Position numbers and translations under genes: made by a program. Positions 54,769-61,781 of a DNA stretch of 64,000 nt are shown here, one piece after another. This stretch comes from Pseudomonas sp. RIT288. GTDB lineage: Bacteria > Pseudomonadota > Gammaproteobacteria > Pseudomonadales > Pseudomonadaceae. A model generated the notes under the pieces. The model made no database searches. It was not told where the DNA came from and was given only the letters and a program-made list of their open reading frames with translations. Position 1 is the stretch's first letter, and every line of letters begins with the position of its first letter. The DNA lies in assembly GCF_000631985.1 (NCBI RefSeq), contig NZ_JFYN01000018.1, positions 16,862 to 80,861 of the forward strand. Reading direction: 5' to 3'.

Positions 54769-57510
54769 ATGCCGTCTCTTAATAGTCTGAAGACCCTTAA
54801 AACCCTGCAGATCGACCAAAAGACCTACCACTATTTCAGCCTGCCGGATGCCGCGAAAAGCCTGGGCAATATCGACCAGTTGCCGATGTCGCTGAAAGTC
54901 CTGCTGGAAAACCTGCTGCGCTGGGAAGATGAAAAAACTGTCACCGGCGCCGACCTCAAGGCCATTGCCGCGTGGCTCAAGGAGCGCCGCTCCGACCGCG
55001 AAATCCAGTACCGCCCTGCCCGCGTATTGATGCAAGATTTTACCGGCGTACCTGCCGTGGTCGACCTCGCGGCGATGCGCGCCGCCATGGCCAAGGCCGG
55101 CGGTGATCCGCAGCGAATCAACCCGCTGTCGCCGGTGGACCTGGTGATCGACCACTCGGTGATGGTCGACAAATTCGCCACCCCGAGCGCCTTTGAACAG
55201 AACGTCGACATCGAAATGCAGCGCAACGGCGAGCGTTATGCGTTCCTGCGCTGGGGCCAGAGCGCCTTCGACAACTTCAGCGTAGTGCCGCCGGGCACCG
55301 GGATCTGCCACCAGGTCAACCTCGAATATCTCGGGCGCACGGTGTGGACCAAGGATGAGGACGGCCGTACCTACGCATTCCCCGACACCTTGGTCGGCAC
55401 CGACTCCCACACCACCATGATCAACGGCCTCGGCGTACTCGGCTGGGGCGTCGGCGGGATCGAGGCGGAAGCGGCGATGCTCGGCCAACCGGTGTCGATG
55501 CTGATTCCGGAAGTGATCGGTTTCAAACTCACCGGCAAACTCAAGGAAGGCATCACCGCCACTGACCTGGTGCTGACCGTCACGCAGATGCTGCGCAAGA
55601 AAGGTGTCGTCGGCAAATTCGTCGAATTCTACGGCGACGGTCTCGCCGACCTGCCACTGGCCGACCGCGCGACCATCGCCAACATGGCCCCGGAATATGG
55701 CGCGACCTGCGGCTTCTTCCCGGTCGATGACGTAACCCTCGAATACCTGCGCCTGTCCGGTCGCCCGGCTGAAGTGGTGAAACTGGTCGAGGCCTACACC
55801 AAGGCCCAGGGCCTGTGGCGCCTGCCCGGTCAGGAACCGGTGTTCACCGACAGCCTGGCACTGGACATGGGCAGCGTCGAAGCCAGCCTTGCCGGACCAA
55901 AGCGCCCTCAGGACCGGGTCTCGCTGCCGAATGTGGCGCAGGCCTTCAGTGATTTCATGGACTTGCAATTCAAGCCCACCAGCAAGGAAGAAGGTCGCCT
56001 GGAAAGCGAGGGCGGTGGCGGCGTGGCCGTGGGTAACGCTGATCTGGTGGGAGAAACCGAGTACGAATACGAAGGCCACACCTATCGCCTGAAAAACGGC
56101 GCGGTGGTGATCGCCGCGATCACCTCCTGCACCAACACCTCCAACCCGAGCGTGATGATGGCGGCCGGTCTGCTGGCGAAAAAAGCCGTGGAGAAAGGCC
56201 TGACCCGCAAGCCTTGGGTCAAGAGTTCACTGGCACCCGGCTCGAAAGTCGTCACCGACTATTACAAGGCTGCGGGCCTGACGCAGTACCTCGATCAACT
56301 TGGGTTCTCGCTGGTCGGCTATGGCTGCACCACGTGCATCGGCAACTCCGGGCCACTGCCAGAACCGATCGAGAAGGCTATTCAGAAAGCTGACCTCACC
56401 GTGGCGTCGGTGCTGTCCGGCAACCGCAACTTCGAAGGCCGGGTGCATCCGCTGGTGAAAACCAACTGGCTGGCCTCGCCACCGCTGGTGGTCGCCTACG
56501 CCCTGGCTGGCAGCGTGCGTACAGACATCAGCACTGAACCGCTGGGCAACGACCAGCAAGGCAATCCGGTGTACCTGCGGGATATCTGGCCCAGCAGCAA
56601 GGAAATCGCCGAGGCGGTGAATCAGGTGAACACCGCGATGTTCCATAAGGAATACGCCGAAGTGTTTGCCGGTGATGAACAGTGGCAAGCGATCCAGGTG
56701 CCGCAGGCCGCCACTTACGTGTGGCAGGACGATTCGACCTACATCCAGCATCCACCGTTTTTCGACGATATTTCCGGCCCGTTGCCGGTGATTACCGACG
56801 TCAAGGGCGCACGGGTTCTGGCGCTGTTGGGCGATTCGGTAACCACTGACCACATCTCCCCTGCCGGCAACATCAAGGCTGACAGTCCGGCCGGGCGCTA
56901 TCTGCGCGAAAAAGGCGTGGAACCGCGGGACTTCAACTCCTACGGCTCACGGCGTGGCAACCATGAAGTGATGATGCGCGGCACGTTCGCCAACATCCGC
57001 ATTCGTAACGAGATGCTCGGCGGCGAAGAAGGTGGCAACACGATCTACATCCCGAGCGGCGAGAAAATGCCGATTTACGATGCGGCCATGCGTTATCAGA
57101 CATCGGGCACGCCGCTGGTGGTGATCGCCGGTCAGGAATACGGCACCGGCTCCAGCCGCGACTGGGCGGCCAAGGGCACCAACCTGTTGGGGGTCAAAGC
57201 GGTGATCGCCGAAAGCTTCGAGCGCATCCACCGTTCCAACCTGGTGGGCATGGGCGTGTTGCCGCTGCAGTTCAAGCTCGATCAGAACCGCAAGAGCCTG
57301 AACCTCACTGGCAAGGAAACCCTGGATATTCAGGGTCTGACCGGCGTCGAGCTGAGACCACGCATGAACCTGAATCTGGTGATCACCCGTGAAGACGGGC
57401 GCCAGGAAAAAATCGAGGTGCTGTGCCGCATCGATACGTTGAATGAGGTGGAGTACTTCAAGTCCGGCGGGATTCTGCACTACGTCCTGCGCCAGCTGAT
57501 CGCCTCCTGA
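54769..57510 (+). CDS. acnA: Aconitate hydratase A
   Basis: The 913-residue [4Fe-4S] enzyme isomerises citrate to isocitrate in the TCA cycle. The cluster Cys are in ITSCTNTSNP near residue 453 and GYGCTTCIGNSG near 519-522. The C-terminal swivel domain has GSSRDWAAKGT and the usual DSVTTDHISPAG before it. Length matches AcnA. The ATG at 54769 is preceded by AAAGGAG; longer in-frame starts fall inside the MITE-like element and are rejected. Confidence 0.97.
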   Translation: MPSLNSLKTLKTLQIDQKTYHYFSLPDAAKSLGNIDQLPMSLKVLLENLLRWEDEKTVTGADLKAIAAWLKERRSDREIQYRPARVLMQDFTGVPAVVDLAAMRAAMAKAGGDPQRINPLSPVDLVIDHSVMVDKFATPSAFEQNVDIEMQRNGERYAFLRWGQSAFDNFSVVPPGTGICHQVNLEYLGRTVWTKDEDGRTYAFPDTLVGTDSHTTMINGLGVLGWGVGGIEAEAAMLGQPVSMLIPEVIGFKLTGKLKEGITATDLVLTVTQMLRKKGVVGKFVEFYGDGLADLPLADRATIANMAPEYGATCGFFPVDDVTLEYLRLSGRPAEVVKLVEAYTKAQGLWRLPGQEPVFTDSLALDMGSVEASLAGPKRPQDRVSLPNVAQAFSDFMDLQFKPTSKEEGRLESEGGGGVAVGNADLVGETEYEYEGHTYRLKNGAVVIAAITSCTNTSNPSVMMAAGLLAKKAVEKGLTRKPWVKSSLAPGSKVVTDYYKAAGLTQYLDQLGFSLVGYGCTTCIGNSGPLPEPIEKAIQKADLTVASVLSGNRNFEGRVHPLVKTNWLASPPLVVAYALAGSVRTDISTEPLGNDQQGNPVYLRDIWPSSKEIAEAVNQVNTAMFHKEYAEVFAGDEQWQAIQVPQAATYVWQDDSTYIQHPPFFDDISGPLPVITDVKGARVLALLGDSVTTDHISPAGNIKADSPAGRYLREKGVEPRDFNSYGSRRGNHEVMMRGTFANIRIRNEMLGGEEGGNTIYIPSGEKMPIYDAAMRYQTSGTPLVVIAGQEYGTGSSRDWAAKGTNLLGVKAVIAESFERIHRSNLVGMGVLPLQFKLDQNRKSLNLTGKETLDIQGLTGVELRPRMNLNLVITREDGRQEKIEVLCRIDTLNEVEYFKSGGILHYVLRQLIAS

Positions 57511-57521
57511 AAACGCGTTTC

Positions 57522-57606
57522 CCTGCAGGAGTTGCCGCAGGCTGCGATCTTTTGATTTTGGCTTTCAAAGCAAGATCAAAAAATCGCAGCCTGCGGCAGC
57601 TCCTAC
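57522..57606. repeat. REP palindrome, family A copy 8
   Basis: CCTGCAGGAGTTGCCGCAGG (57522 onward) pairs with CCTGCGGCAGCTCCTACAG ending at 57606, around an AAAG-type loop. It lies 12 bp after the acnA stop and before the sRNA terminator. Confidence 0.86.
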
Positions 57607-57631
57607 AGAGTGATGTACTTTTCTGTGGGCG

Positions 57632-57749
57632 AAAAAAAACCCGCCGAAGCGGGTTTTTCCCAAGACCATTATCGACTCCCTGTCGGCAGCGATCCTTGCT
57701 AATGGTCGATCATCCGTGATCCTGAAACACTCCCTGTGTCTCAGTTGAT
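57632..57749 (-). ncRNA. rsmX: RsmX-type small regulatory RNA (sequesters RsmA/RsmE)
   Basis: A minus-strand transcript of about 118 nt is predicted from a TAATCT -10 box (57761-57756) to a terminator with stem AACCCGC / GCGGGTT and T8. Four hairpins expose GGA in the loop: GAGACAC-AGGGA-GTGTTTC (57742-57724), GATC-ACGGAT-GATC (57721-57708), AGC-AAGGATC-GCT (57700-57688) and CGAC-AGGGA-GTCG (57685-57673). An 8-bp stem GACCATTA / TAATGGTC encloses the last two. These are the features by which RsmX/Y/Z bind RsmA/CsrA proteins. Length is close to RsmX (about 119 nt). An imperfect GacA-like upstream site is at 57804-57826. Confidence 0.82.
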
Positions 57750-57803
57750 GGGTGTAGATTACGCCGTGGATCCAATCGGCAATAGTCGCAAAAGCTACCA
57801 CCT

Positions 57804-57826
57804 CGTGTAAGACATTCGCTATACGG
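57804..57826 (-). promoter_or_regulatory. Imperfect GacA upstream activating site for rsmX
   Basis: The plus strand has TGTAAG (57806-57811) followed by an AT-containing spacer and GCTATACG, an imperfect form of the GacA palindrome TGTAAG-N6-CTTACA. Its centre is about 66 bp upstream of the predicted start, as expected for Gac-controlled sRNA promoters. Confidence 0.6.
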
Positions 57827-57851
57827 CCCCTTCCGAAAACCCTTAGTCGTA

Positions 57852-58340
57852 TCAGCCACCCTTACGCTCGCGGGTCCTGGCGCTCTCGACGAGAAACTGT
57901 TCGAGCCGACTCAGTTGCTCTTCCCAGCCTCGGCTATCCATGTAATACGCCTCCTTCTGCCGCACGTCAGGAATATGCGCAAATCCGGATTCGGACACTT
58001 TGAGCAAAGTGCCGGCCTCATAATCCTGCAGCTCGAACTTGACCAGCGTCGTCGGCTCCTGGGAATAGTCGATCTTCGGGTTGACCGCGTACGGGTGCCA
58101 GCGAAACGAAAACAACTGCTGCGGCTCGACCCGCTCGACCAGCACGTTCCACAACACGTGCTCATAACCGGGATAGGTGACCTGCCCCTGCGTCCATTCA
58201 CCGGCGATGAACCGCCTGCCCTCCAGCGCCACACCAAACCACTGGCCAAATGCCTCGGCATCGACCAATGCGCGCCAGACATAAGAACGCGGCGCCTTCA
58301 GCGTGATTTTGCGTTCGAAACTATTGGGTACCGGTTTCAT
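57852..58340 (-). CDS. SRPBCC/AHSA1-family protein
   Basis: The 162-residue cytoplasmic protein has the AHSA1 pattern: FERKITLKAPRSYVWRALVDAEAFGQWFG at the N-terminus and a C-terminal helix GWEEQLSRLEQFL. This START-like fold binds hydrophobic ligands; members named for Hsp90 activation act otherwise in bacteria. No function can be assigned. It is single and upstream of the rsmX promoter by about 100 bp on the same strand. Confidence 0.85.
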   Translation of the reverse strand: MKPVPNSFERKITLKAPRSYVWRALVDAEAFGQWFGVALEGRRFIAGEWTQGQVTYPGYEHVLWNVLVERVEPQQLFSFRWHPYAVNPKIDYSQEPTTLVKFELQDYEAGTLLKVSESGFAHIPDVRQKEAYYMDSRGWEEQLSRLEQFLVESARTRERKGG

Positions 58341-58526
58341 AAGTCACCTCCTGTTCTGAACAGTAGGCTTGTATGACCACATGTCCAACCTGAAGTTGTA
58401 TCAAAGCCGTGCACCTGTGCAGCACCAGGGAAACATTCGGCGGCATTTCCGATCGTTGAATCGAGCGCTCCCATCCGATGAACCTGTTACCTTTTCCTGC
58501 GATATGGAAACAGACAAGGACGAATC

Positions 58527-59447
58527 ATGCAGCCATCTCTCTCCGAACGTTATCGCGGCGCCCTGCTCGGCCTTGCCTGCGGCGATGCCGTGGGCACCAC
58601 GGTGGAGTTCAAGCCACGGGGCTCATTCCAGCCACTGACCGACATGGTCGGTGGCGGTCCCTTCCACTTGAAGCCAGGGCAATGGACGGATGACACCTCG
58701 ATGGCGCTGTGCCTGGCAGAAAGTCTGCTGAGCAAAAACACATTCGATGCGGCAGACCAGATGGGGCGCTATCTCAACTGGTGGAAATGGGGTTACCTCA
58801 GCTCTACCGGCGATTGTTTCGATATCGGCATGACGGTCAGCCAGGCGCTGTCGCAGTACCAGCAAACCGGTCAGCCCTTCGCTGGATCTACCGACCCGTT
58901 TACCGCCGGCAACGGATCGCTGATGCGCCTGGTGCCGGTGGTGCTGTTTTACTTCCCTGATGCCCGGCAGATCCACCAGTTCGCCAGCGACAGTTCGCGG
59001 ACAACCCACGCAGCTCCCGAGGCCATCGAATGCTGTCAGTTGTTTGCCGAGGTGATCAACAAAGCCTTGCTTGGCGCGCCCAAGTCAGAATTGCGCAAGC
59101 TGCCAGACTCACCCTTCGTTCAAGCAAAAGTCGCAGCCATCGCCCGAGGTGATTACCTCACAAAGTCGGTAAACGGAATCCGTGGCAGCGGCTACAGCGT
59201 CGAGTCCCTGGAAGCGGCGCTGTGGTGTTTTCATCACACCGACAGTTTCGCCGCAGCGATTCTGCAAGCCGCCAATCTGGGCGATGACGCCGACACCACG
59301 GCCGCTATCGTTGGACAAGTGGCCGGCGCCTATTACGGCGTTCGGGCGATTCCTGCCCATTGGCTGGAAATGCTCCATGACGGCGAGGAGATTGCGGCCA
59401 CCGCAGATCGCCTGCTCGAAGCCTCCCGGCTACGGGTGCCTGAATAG
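58527..59447 (+). CDS. ADP-ribosylglycohydrolase family protein
   Basis: This 306-residue protein belongs to the DraG/ARH family. The metal-binding motifs are WTDDTSMAL (residues 53-61) and NLGDDADTTAAIVGQVAGA near the C-terminus. Active members remove ADP-ribose from proteins or other targets with Mg2+ or Mn2+. No ADP-ribosyltransferase or NADAR gene is adjacent, so its substrate is open. The start is the ATG at 58527. It is divergent from the AHSA1 gene and precedes the LprI-type gene by 57 bp. Confidence 0.88.
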   Translation: MQPSLSERYRGALLGLACGDAVGTTVEFKPRGSFQPLTDMVGGGPFHLKPGQWTDDTSMALCLAESLLSKNTFDAADQMGRYLNWWKWGYLSSTGDCFDIGMTVSQALSQYQQTGQPFAGSTDPFTAGNGSLMRLVPVVLFYFPDARQIHQFASDSSRTTHAAPEAIECCQLFAEVINKALLGAPKSELRKLPDSPFVQAKVAAIARGDYLTKSVNGIRGSGYSVESLEAALWCFHHTDSFAAAILQAANLGDDADTTAAIVGQVAGAYYGVRAIPAHWLEMLHDGEEIAATADRLLEASRLRVPE

Positions 59448-59504
59448 AAGCCCCAGAGCCGCTAAACTGCACTGTACTTTCATCCGACACAGTGAGATTG
59501 CCCC

Positions 59505-59909
59505 ATGCCCCCACGCCTGCTTCTGGCCCTGACCCCCCTTCTGTTCACCCCCCTCGCCCACGCGGCCGTCGACTGCGCCAATGCCAGCGATCAGGCCACC
59601 ATGAACCAGTGTGCCGGCCAGGAATTCAAGGCGGCGGACAAGGAATTGAACGCGGTGTATCAACAGATCACTGGTCGTTTAAAGGACAACCCTGACAGCA
59701 AGAAGCTGCTGGTGGGTGCGCAGCGAGCATGGATCGGGTTTCGCGATGCCGAATGCAAGTTTTCGGCATCCGGGGTCGAAGGCGGAAGTGTTTATCCGTT
59801 GATCTACAGCAATTGCCTGACCGGTGTGACCAAGGTGCGGGTCGAGGCGCTGAAGCAGTATTTGAAGTGTCAGGAGGGTGACATGAGTTGCCCGGTGCCC
59901 GGGGCCTGA
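59505..59909 (+). CDS. LprI/DUF1311-family periplasmic protein
   Basis: This is a 134-residue protein with a Sec signal peptide (cleavage near AHA/AV). The DUF1311 core shows DCANASDQATMNQCAGQEFK and ELNAVYQQI, then LVGAQRAWIGFRDAECKF, a pattern seen in lysozyme-inhibitor LprI domains. Six Cys remain in the mature part, as expected for a disulfide-rich periplasmic fold. Whether it inhibits lysozyme is unknown. It follows the ADP-ribosylglycohydrolase gene. Confidence 0.85.
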   Translation: MPPRLLLALTPLLFTPLAHAAVDCANASDQATMNQCAGQEFKAADKELNAVYQQITGRLKDNPDSKKLLVGAQRAWIGFRDAECKFSASGVEGGSVYPLIYSNCLTGVTKVRVEALKQYLKCQEGDMSCPVPGA

Positions 59910-60021
59910 TTTTGTAGTGGTTTCGGTCTTGCCGATAGATTTGTTGATTTCACACTTGGAGCACCTTCGGCGCGCTCGCCAGCGAGTCGGCTCCCCGCAC
60001 CATTACAAGTAATTGCTCGGA

Positions 60022-60047
60022 GCCGCGGCAGAAGAGGATGCCGCGGC
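60022..60047. other. GC-rich hairpin before the DUF2975 promoter
   Basis: A perfect 9-bp stem GCCGCGGCA / TGCCGCGGC with loop GAAGAGGA is followed directly by an AT-rich block (60048-60118, e.g. AATTATTGTAATTAGATAAT). It may end LprI transcription or insulate the next promoter, but lacks a U-run. Confidence 0.5.
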
Positions 60048-60128
60048 AAACGAATCAAAATTAATTATTGTAATTAGATAATTTTTAATCGAAAATTCGC
60101 TACCAAATTGTAACAACCAGGAATTTTC

Positions 60129-60734
60129 ATGAGTACTCACATCAACGGATTGGCGCCGCTGCGCATGCATTGGATCGGGCTGCTGGCAGCAATTCTCGTC
60201 TGGGTTCTGGGTGTGACGGAGGTCGGCGGCAACGCGACGATCTGGTTCTTCAAAAAGGATGAAATGCTGGCGGGCCTGCTCTATGCCTTTGCAGAAGGCT
60301 CGCCGCAATTGCTTGACCCGTTTGTCGAAGGCGCGCTGCTTGATCCCGACACCTGGCTGTCGTCAATGGTCACTGCGCTGATCGTTTTTCTGGATTTCCT
60401 GCCCGTTGTCCTGTCGGCTTACGCGTTATGGCTGACCGGGTTGTTTTTCTTGCGCTTGTCACGCGGCGAAACCTGGACCGATCGCAATATCGGAGTCCTG
60501 TGGCGAGTGGGGGTGCTGTGCATCGTTTCTCCGGCGACTTACCCGCTGGTAGAGACTTTGCAAGGTCTGGCTTTGTCGATCGATCTGCCGCCGGGGGAGC
60601 GCATTTTTCAGCTCTCGATCGGTCTGTCTTCCTCTTCTGCCTACGAGATAATCAAAGGCGTATTGCTCTGTTCGTTTTCAATTATCATGCGCGATGCAAA
60701 AGTACTCAGCGATGAGCAAAGTCAATACATATAG
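60129..60734 (+). CDS. DUF2975 membrane protein
   Basis: The 201-residue inner-membrane protein has about four hydrophobic segments (about 14-37, 77-105, 122-145 and 170-190). It fits DUF2975, whose members usually pair with a YozG-type XRE regulator, as here: the XRE gene starts 9 bp after the stop. Function is unknown. An AT-rich leader at 60048-60118 contrasts with its neighbours and may hold the promoter. The ATG is preceded by CAGGAATTTTC. Confidence 0.82.
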   Translation: MSTHINGLAPLRMHWIGLLAAILVWVLGVTEVGGNATIWFFKKDEMLAGLLYAFAEGSPQLLDPFVEGALLDPDTWLSSMVTALIVFLDFLPVVLSAYALWLTGLFFLRLSRGETWTDRNIGVLWRVGVLCIVSPATYPLVETLQGLALSIDLPPGERIFQLSIGLSSSSAYEIIKGVLLCSFSIIMRDAKVLSDEQSQYI

Positions 60735-60743
60735 AACAACATA

Positions 60744-60950
60744 ATGACCATTATCGTCCGCCTTGACGTTGTCATGGCCACGCAAAAAATTCGCTCGAAA
60801 GAGTTAGCCGCCCTGCTCGGGATCACCGAGGCCAATCTGTCATTGCTGAAAAACGGCAAAGTCAAAGGCGTGAAGATGGCAACTCTGGACAAGCTCTGCG
60901 CTGCGCTCGATTGCCAACCGGGCGATCTGCTGGAATACCAGAAAGACTGA
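60744..60950 (+). CDS. YozG-type XRE-family regulator
   Basis: This is a 68-residue single-domain HTH protein. The HTH is in KELAALLGITEANLSLLKNGKVKGVKM, and the C-terminus has LDKLCAALDCQPGDLLEYQ, typical of the YozG/YdiL-like regulators linked with DUF2975. The N-terminus MTIIVRLDVVMATQ also fits the family. It follows the DUF2975 gene by 9 bp, so the two form an operon. The DUF2975 protein may modulate this regulator, but that is inference. Confidence 0.88.
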   Translation: MTIIVRLDVVMATQKIRSKELAALLGITEANLSLLKNGKVKGVKMATLDKLCAALDCQPGDLLEYQKD

Positions 60951-61034
60951 GACTTTCCTCTGACGGCGAGTTGTTTATCGCAAGTCCCAATCGTTTAACT
61001 CCTATTCAATCCTTAGTTTCAAGGCGGCTTTGTC

Positions 61035-61706
61035 ATGTCCCGTTATTTGTTATGCGCGCTGTTATTGCTGACAGCGTCACTCAGCGGCTGCGCCACACAA
61101 CTTGACGTAGCACTCAATGCAATACCTGATCCGGACTATCAGTTCGACCGAAAAGCAACCGTGCTGGTGACCTCGACCAACAGCGCCGATGAGAATGCAC
61201 TGAATGCCCGCTACTATCTTCGCGACATGGTCAACGCACTGAAAGACAGGGGCTTTCAGGAGGTCTATACCGACGCCAGCCTGCCCAGAAATCACGCACC
61301 GATCAGAATGACCATCAGTCTCGATATCGGCAGCCGGCAAGTGTCTTACCGCTACACCGCCACCGACTATGGGCAAGTGCCAACCAGCACGACGACCGTG
61401 TGCAAGAACACCAAGAAGAAAGATGACCGACTGACCTGCACCAGTAAGCCCAACACGACCTATGGCCCGGTAGGTACTTCAGAGCGAATCGGCTACACCA
61501 CCCTGAGTACTTTCATTGCCACCGCCCGGGATGAGGCGAGCAAGCGTACGGTGTATCTGCTGCGGGCATCGTCTTATAACGAGGACTGTCAAACCGCCAA
61601 AGTCGAAGCGTTTCTGGTCGAGCAAGGCCTGCAGAACCTGAACTTCCAGGACCGCATGCAACGCAACTACAGCGTCACGATGCCCGAGGGTTACAGCTGC
61701 AAATAG
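61035..61706 (+). CDS. Hypothetical lipoprotein
   Basis: The 223-residue protein has a lipobox LSGC at residues 16-19, so it is probably an outer- or inner-membrane lipoprotein. The mature part begins ATQLDVALNAIPDPDYQFDRK and has a beta-rich body with a pair of nearby cysteines (VCKNTKKKDDRLTC). It resembles DUF4136-type lipoproteins in layout, but I cannot assign it. It is convergent with the PBP2 gene. The ATG at 61035 lies in GTCATG after a weak ribosome site. Confidence 0.68.
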   Translation: MSRYLLCALLLLTASLSGCATQLDVALNAIPDPDYQFDRKATVLVTSTNSADENALNARYYLRDMVNALKDRGFQEVYTDASLPRNHAPIRMTISLDIGSRQVSYRYTATDYGQVPTSTTTVCKNTKKKDDRLTCTSKPNTTYGPVGTSERIGYTTLSTFIATARDEASKRTVYLLRASSYNEDCQTAKVEAFLVEQGLQNLNFQDRMQRNYSVTMPEGYSCK

Positions 61707-61781
61707 TCAGCTGCCCAAACGCCTGTCTCGACAGCTTCACAGCGCAGCCAGCGTGAGCCGGTGCAGTGAAGCTGATCCAGG

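Noticed and set aside
54539..54782. Small frames of about 70 codons on both strands in the acnA leader
   Set aside because: They span the MITE-like element with its inverted ends and have no ribosome site or homology.
57565..57801. 78-codon minus-strand frame across the sRNA region
   Set aside because: It overlaps the terminator and the GGA hairpins and ends in the REP. The RNA structure explains the sequence better than a protein.
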